Shown here: positions 61,294 through 64,000 of the stretch, piece by piece
Layout: each line of letters begins with the position of its first letter
Numbering within the stretch: the first letter of the stretch is position 1
DNA from: Gammaproteobacteria bacterium
Lineage (GTDB): Bacteria > Pseudomonadota > Gammaproteobacteria > Steroidobacterales > GCA-2729495
NCBI GenBank assembly: GCA_030746435.1
Contig: JASLMV010000009.1
Span: 39,076-103,075, forward strand
Direction of reading: 5' to 3'
Length of the DNA stretch: 64,000 nt
The notes under the pieces: model-generated
What the model was told of the DNA's origin: nothing
The model's input: only the letters and a program-made list of their open reading frames with translations
Databases searched by the model: none
Translations under genes and position numbers: made by a program

Positions 61294-62121
61294 TTATCGG
61301 GGGCTGTCCTGTCCCTCCTCGGGGCAGAATATCCCGTTCAGCAGCCGGGCCAGCCGGACACCCGCCTGATACAGCCGCAAGTCAATGATTTCAACGGCCC
61401 TGGCCTGGTAGGCGGCATCTGGTTCTGCTGCACCGCTCCCTTCATTACGCGGGTAGGCGTAGACCTCATCCCGGTAAGCCTTCGACTCGGTCGCCCAGGT
61501 CGCCGGTTCTGCTGCGCCCGGATCCGGGTAGCCGCGCCCCGCGAGACTCGCCGCATAGACAGGCGCGCTCTCCACAACTTGCTCAAGCGCGTAGCTATCC
61601 CAATAGGTATGCAGGTTCGTTTCCTCGCGCCCGGCACGAATCTTGATCGCATTTCCACCCAGATCACTCTTTCGGCCCACGTGCAACGGCTGATGAATAT
61701 CGGCAACAAAATGCACCAGAAAACGGAGTGCAATCCTGTGTTGTTCTACCGATAATTCCGGGTTTGCCAACTCCGTTCGGAAATGTTCGATGGCCAGCAG
61801 CACATCACCGTCGGTACTGATCGTACGATCAGCGATTGCGGTGTCATCCGGTACATTCATATAGTGCCAGGGACGCGCACGATCCCAGGTTTCGTCGCCG
61901 CGTATCCGGTCAGCCCAAAGTCCCGCCTCGGATAATGGCTCTCCGGGTATCAACTCATCGAGTGATTTACGGGTGCCTGTACAGGTGTAACGATCTGCAA
62001 CATTTCCCACGATGCGGTGCGCCTCAGCGCCGAAACCATGGCTTACCGAAACCCAGCCAATAAGGGAAAATGCGTACAGAGTCATGCGGAATGGTTTTAC
62101 AGTGCGGCACATCACAGGCAT
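61294..62121 (-). CDS. S1/P1-type nuclease, exported
   Basis: A 275-residue (or shorter) secreted zinc nuclease acting on single-stranded nucleic acids and 3'-nucleotides. Zinc-binding His/Asp residues are in 'GAEAHRIVGNVAD', 'ARPWHYMNVPDD', 'LVHFVADIHQPLHVG' and 'DLGGNAIKI...NLHTYWDS'. In classic enzymes the mature protein begins with Trp that coordinates zinc; here the expected W-G is F-G ('HGFGAEAH'). ATG 62121, 62109 or 62085 could start it; the longer forms give a basic n-region. Divergent from ispB. Confidence 0.88.
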   Translation of the reverse strand: MPVMCRTVKPFRMTLYAFSLIGWVSVSHGFGAEAHRIVGNVADRYTCTGTRKSLDELIPGEPLSEAGLWADRIRGDETWDRARPWHYMNVPDDTAIADRTISTDGDVLLAIEHFRTELANPELSVEQHRIALRFLVHFVADIHQPLHVGRKSDLGGNAIKIRAGREETNLHTYWDSYALEQVVESAPVYAASLAGRGYPDPGAAEPATWATESKAYRDEVYAYPRNEGSGAAEPDAAYQARAVEIIDLRLYQAGVRLARLLNGIFCPEEGQDSPR

Positions 62122-62135
62122 TATTCATTACGAGT

Positions 62136-63134
62136 ATGGAACTGGTAAAGCCGCAACCCACCGGGTTTGATCTTGAAACGGTCCGCTCCCAGCTCGGGGG
62201 GGACTGGCCCGAAGTCAATCAGCAGATTATCGACTGCCTGCAAAGTGACGTCGCACTCGTTAACAGCGTCGCACGGTACATCGTCAACAGCGGCGGCAAA
62301 CGGCTCCGCCCCCTGCTCGTGTTGCTGGCTGCCCGCGCGTGCGGATACGAGGGCGACAAACATATCTCGGCTGCGGTCATTATAGAGTTCATCCATACGG
62401 CAACGCTGCTGCACGACGACGTCGTGGATGCATCGGATCGCAGACGGGGCCAGGAAACGGCCAACAGCGTATTCGGCAACGAAGCCAGCGTACTGGTCGG
62501 CGATTTCCTTTACTCGCGCTCCTTCCAGCTCATGGTGCAGGTCGGCCACATGCGGATCATGGACGTGCTCGCCGATGCGACCAACACGATTGCTGAAGGC
62601 GAAGTGCTGCAGCTCATGAACTGCAACGAGCCGGAAACGACCGAACAGCAGTACATGGAAGTGATCTACCGCAAGACCGCAAAGCTGTTCGAGGCCGGCA
62701 TGCTGATCGGCGCGATACTCGCGAGCCAGACCCGGGCGATCGAGAACGCGCTCACGGAGTACGGCCGCAACCTCGGTTGCGCGTTTCAACTGATCGATGA
62801 TGCTCTCGACTACAGCGCCAACAGTGACGACCTCGGCAAGAATATCGGCGATGACCTGGCTGAGGGCAAACCGACCCTGCCGCTGATACATGCACTGCGG
62901 AACGCATCGGCAGACGATCAGGTTGTAATCCGCAAAGCGATCATTAACGGCGGGCTCGAAGACATCGACCGTATCGCCAAAACCATCCATGAAACGGGCG
63001 CACTGGCCTATACGGTTCGCCGGGCAGAAAAAGCAGCGAGTGAAGCGATAGATGCCCTGGATGCCCTGCCAGATTCCAGGTTCAAGGAATCGTTAATAGG
63101 CCTCGCGCACTTCTCTGCCCAGCGCCGCTATTAA
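62136..63134 (+). CDS. ispB: Polyprenyl (probably octaprenyl) diphosphate synthase
   Basis: Trans-prenyltransferase that makes the ubiquinone side chain. From ATG 62136 it has 332 residues. First Asp-rich motif LLHDDVVDASDRRRG, second 'QLIDDALDYSAN', plus 'GGKRLRPLLVLLAA' and 'GDFLYSRSFQLM'. The frame is open upstream to 62070, but 'MELVKPQPTGFDLETVRSQL' is the normal start. It is commonly found near rplU-rpmA, facing away, as here. Confidence 0.95.
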   Translation: MELVKPQPTGFDLETVRSQLGGDWPEVNQQIIDCLQSDVALVNSVARYIVNSGGKRLRPLLVLLAARACGYEGDKHISAAVIIEFIHTATLLHDDVVDASDRRRGQETANSVFGNEASVLVGDFLYSRSFQLMVQVGHMRIMDVLADATNTIAEGEVLQLMNCNEPETTEQQYMEVIYRKTAKLFEAGMLIGAILASQTRAIENALTEYGRNLGCAFQLIDDALDYSANSDDLGKNIGDDLAEGKPTLPLIHALRNASADDQVVIRKAIINGGLEDIDRIAKTIHETGALAYTVRRAEKAASEAIDALDALPDSRFKESLIGLAHFSAQRRY

Positions 63135-63144
63135 CAGCCTGTCT

Positions 63145-63496
63145 TTATAAAGGCTCGTAGTCGAATGCCTGCCCGCCAAGCGTGGCCTGGTACATGAGGC
63201 CGCCTTTCGCGATCGTAAACACCGCCATGCCCTTGAACCACTCGGCTATGGAAGTTTCGGTCTCTGTATCGCTGGTACCCGCACTGGCCGTGGCGCCCTT
63301 GGTCGACGCCGATGCCGATACCGCCCTTACCAATCGTCGGAAAAACGGCGTAGGCAACCGAGTTTGCAAAAAATGGTTTGGCAGCGGGCTAGTCTCGAAA
63401 GTTTTTGATGGCCTGTGCGTAGTCGGCGTTGTCCGCAGCCCACCCGGCCGGGATAAGAAATACTGTAAACAGGACTATAAGAAGCTTTTTTGTCAT
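63145..63496 (-). pseudogene. Decayed SYLF/YSC84-domain lipid-binding protein gene
   Basis: On the minus strand ATG 63496 starts a signal peptide ('MTKKLLIVLFTVFLIPAGWA') and 'DYAQAIKNFRD', then an in-frame TAG at 63391-63389. Reading on in the same frame gives 'KPFFANSVAYAVFPTIGKGG' and IGIG, the family's N-terminal signature. The C-terminal signature ('GMAVFTIAKGGLMYQATLGG', 'QAFDYEPL') appears in another frame, with the middle of the domain (roughly 90-100 residues) missing. A nonsense mutation plus an internal, frame-breaking deletion is the simplest reading. The intact family is periplasmic. The 74-residue open frame 63145-63369 alone is not a full gene. Confidence 0.8.
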
Positions 63497-63697
63497 TGCA
63501 GGTCTCCGTACCTCAGTTCATCCACCACCCTTAGATTCTAACCAATGCCCGTAGTTCAGGCGCCGCAAATTGCGGGCAGGGCCGGGAACTGCTGATGGCG
63601 ATGGTTTTCAAGGACTTAGCGGCTCGACAGACTACCCCGCTACCGCTATCCTTACGCCCCCGCCGGCGTCCCGTCCGGTGGATGATCCAGCCAATGT

Positions 63698-63774
63698 CGG
63701 GGTGTAGCTCAGCCTGGTAGAGCACTGCCTTCGGGAGGCAGGGGCCGGAGGTTCGAATCCTCTCACCCCGACCA
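63698..63774 (+). tRNA. tRNA-Pro (anticodon CGG)
   Basis: 77-nt cloverleaf with acceptor CGGGGTG / CACCCCG, D-arm AGCTCAGCCTGGTAGAGC, anticodon arm CTGCC-TTCGGGA-GGCAG giving CGG, T-arm GGAGGTTCGAATCCTC and encoded CCA (63772-63774). Confidence 0.97.
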
Positions 63775-63971
63775 TTTTCAGAAAAGAAATGTCGGCTCCT
63801 TCGCCCGTAAGGGTGGAGGCGAATTTCTTTGCTGAAAATTCGGGAGGGAGTTGGAACCGAATCAAGGTTTGACCAAATCGCCTGGAGCGATTTGGCGGCG
63901 AGCGAACGAAGTGAGCGAGGTCCGCAGGACCGAGGGCATGGATGCCCGAGTCAATCCTCTCACCCCGACCA
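63756..63971. repeat. tRNA 3'-end duplication enclosing a hairpin-rich element
   Basis: The last 19 nt of tRNA-Pro, AATCCTCTCACCCCGACCA (63756-63774), recur exactly at 63953-63971. Between them is a 178-bp stretch of consecutive inverted repeats: a 17-base arm pair at 63774-63790 and 63833-63849 (16 of 17 match), AAATCGC/GCGATTT, GTCC/GGAC and GGGCAT/ATGCCC, plus a GCGAGCGAACGAAGTGAGCGAG segment. The layout resembles attachment-site duplication by a small element, or a degraded island end; no integrase is visible before the window ends. Confidence 0.75.
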
Positions 63972-64000
63972 CACATGCGCCTGGGTAGTAGGCGCACGTC

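Overview
The window reads as a chromosomal segment of a moderately GC-rich gammaproteobacterium. The reasons are the gene blocks rpsT/murJ-ribF-ileS-lspA, minor pilins beside lspA, a single-lipoyl aceE-aceF-lpdA set, rnt-grxD, cti, and the rplU-rpmA and obgE genes. An uncultured marine or sediment lineage is a reasonable guess, but no taxonomic marker here settles it.

Layout. 1-5.2 kb: the end of a Ser/Thr kinase, two PilT-type ATPases, metG and nth, with what looks like an rnfA start codon region left between metG and nth. 5.3-16.6 kb: housekeeping genes (S-formylglutathione hydrolase, pyruvate dehydrogenase complex, an M17 aminopeptidase, RNase T, Grx4, a urate-oxidase-N-like membrane protein, nadC). 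16.6-19.3 kb: a GAF-PAS-PAS-GGDEF-EAL protein.

19.5-31.5 kb is the most notable region, a tightly packed minus-strand gene set for making 2-aminoethylphosphonate (AEP) and placing it in the cell envelope. It encodes a PEP mutase fused to a nucleotidyltransferase, phosphonopyruvate decarboxylase, AEP transaminase, a CMP-AEP-type cytidylyltransferase, a small membrane protein, a TagF-like polymer phosphotransferase, a YejM/PbgA-like membrane sulfatase-fold protein, a divergent YidC paralogue and the cis/trans fatty acid isomerase Cti. The likely reading is PEP to phosphonopyruvate to phosphonoacetaldehyde to AEP to CMP-AEP, followed by transfer to a surface glycan or lipid.

31.5-40.7 kb continues on the same strand with almost no gaps: a KRCGH-type lyase, an aconitase-family dehydratase pair, an exported RidA, a cupin, a ketopantoate-reductase-like enzyme and a UbiD decarboxylase. 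Opposite or nearby are an SDR, a PNPOx-fold protein, a UbiX-type flavin prenyltransferase and an NQO1-like reductase. This looks like a prenylated-FMN-dependent catabolic route for an unsaturated or branched carboxylic acid; the substrate is unknown.

41-45 kb holds small membrane and lipoprotein genes, a b-haem membrane reductase-like protein with an exported HemF-like protein, tRNA-Thr(CGT), a repeat-bearing spacer and a cysteine-free Fur/Irr-like regulator. 45.2-55.6 kb: a minor pilin cluster without pilY1, then lspA, ileS, ribF, murJ, rpsT and obgE. 55.7-60.3 kb: an accessory block (Lrp-type regulator, cysteine dioxygenase-type enzyme, TauD-type dioxygenase, CPBP protein, Tat-exported ferritin-like protein) that separates obgE from rpmA-rplU. 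61-64 kb: an S1/P1 nuclease, polyprenyl diphosphate synthase, a decayed SYLF-domain gene, and tRNA-Pro(CGG) followed by a hairpin-rich element flanked by a copy of the tRNA 3' end.

No CRISPR array, transposase or phage gene was seen. Signs of genome turnover are limited to repeats, gene remnants and the tRNA-linked duplication.
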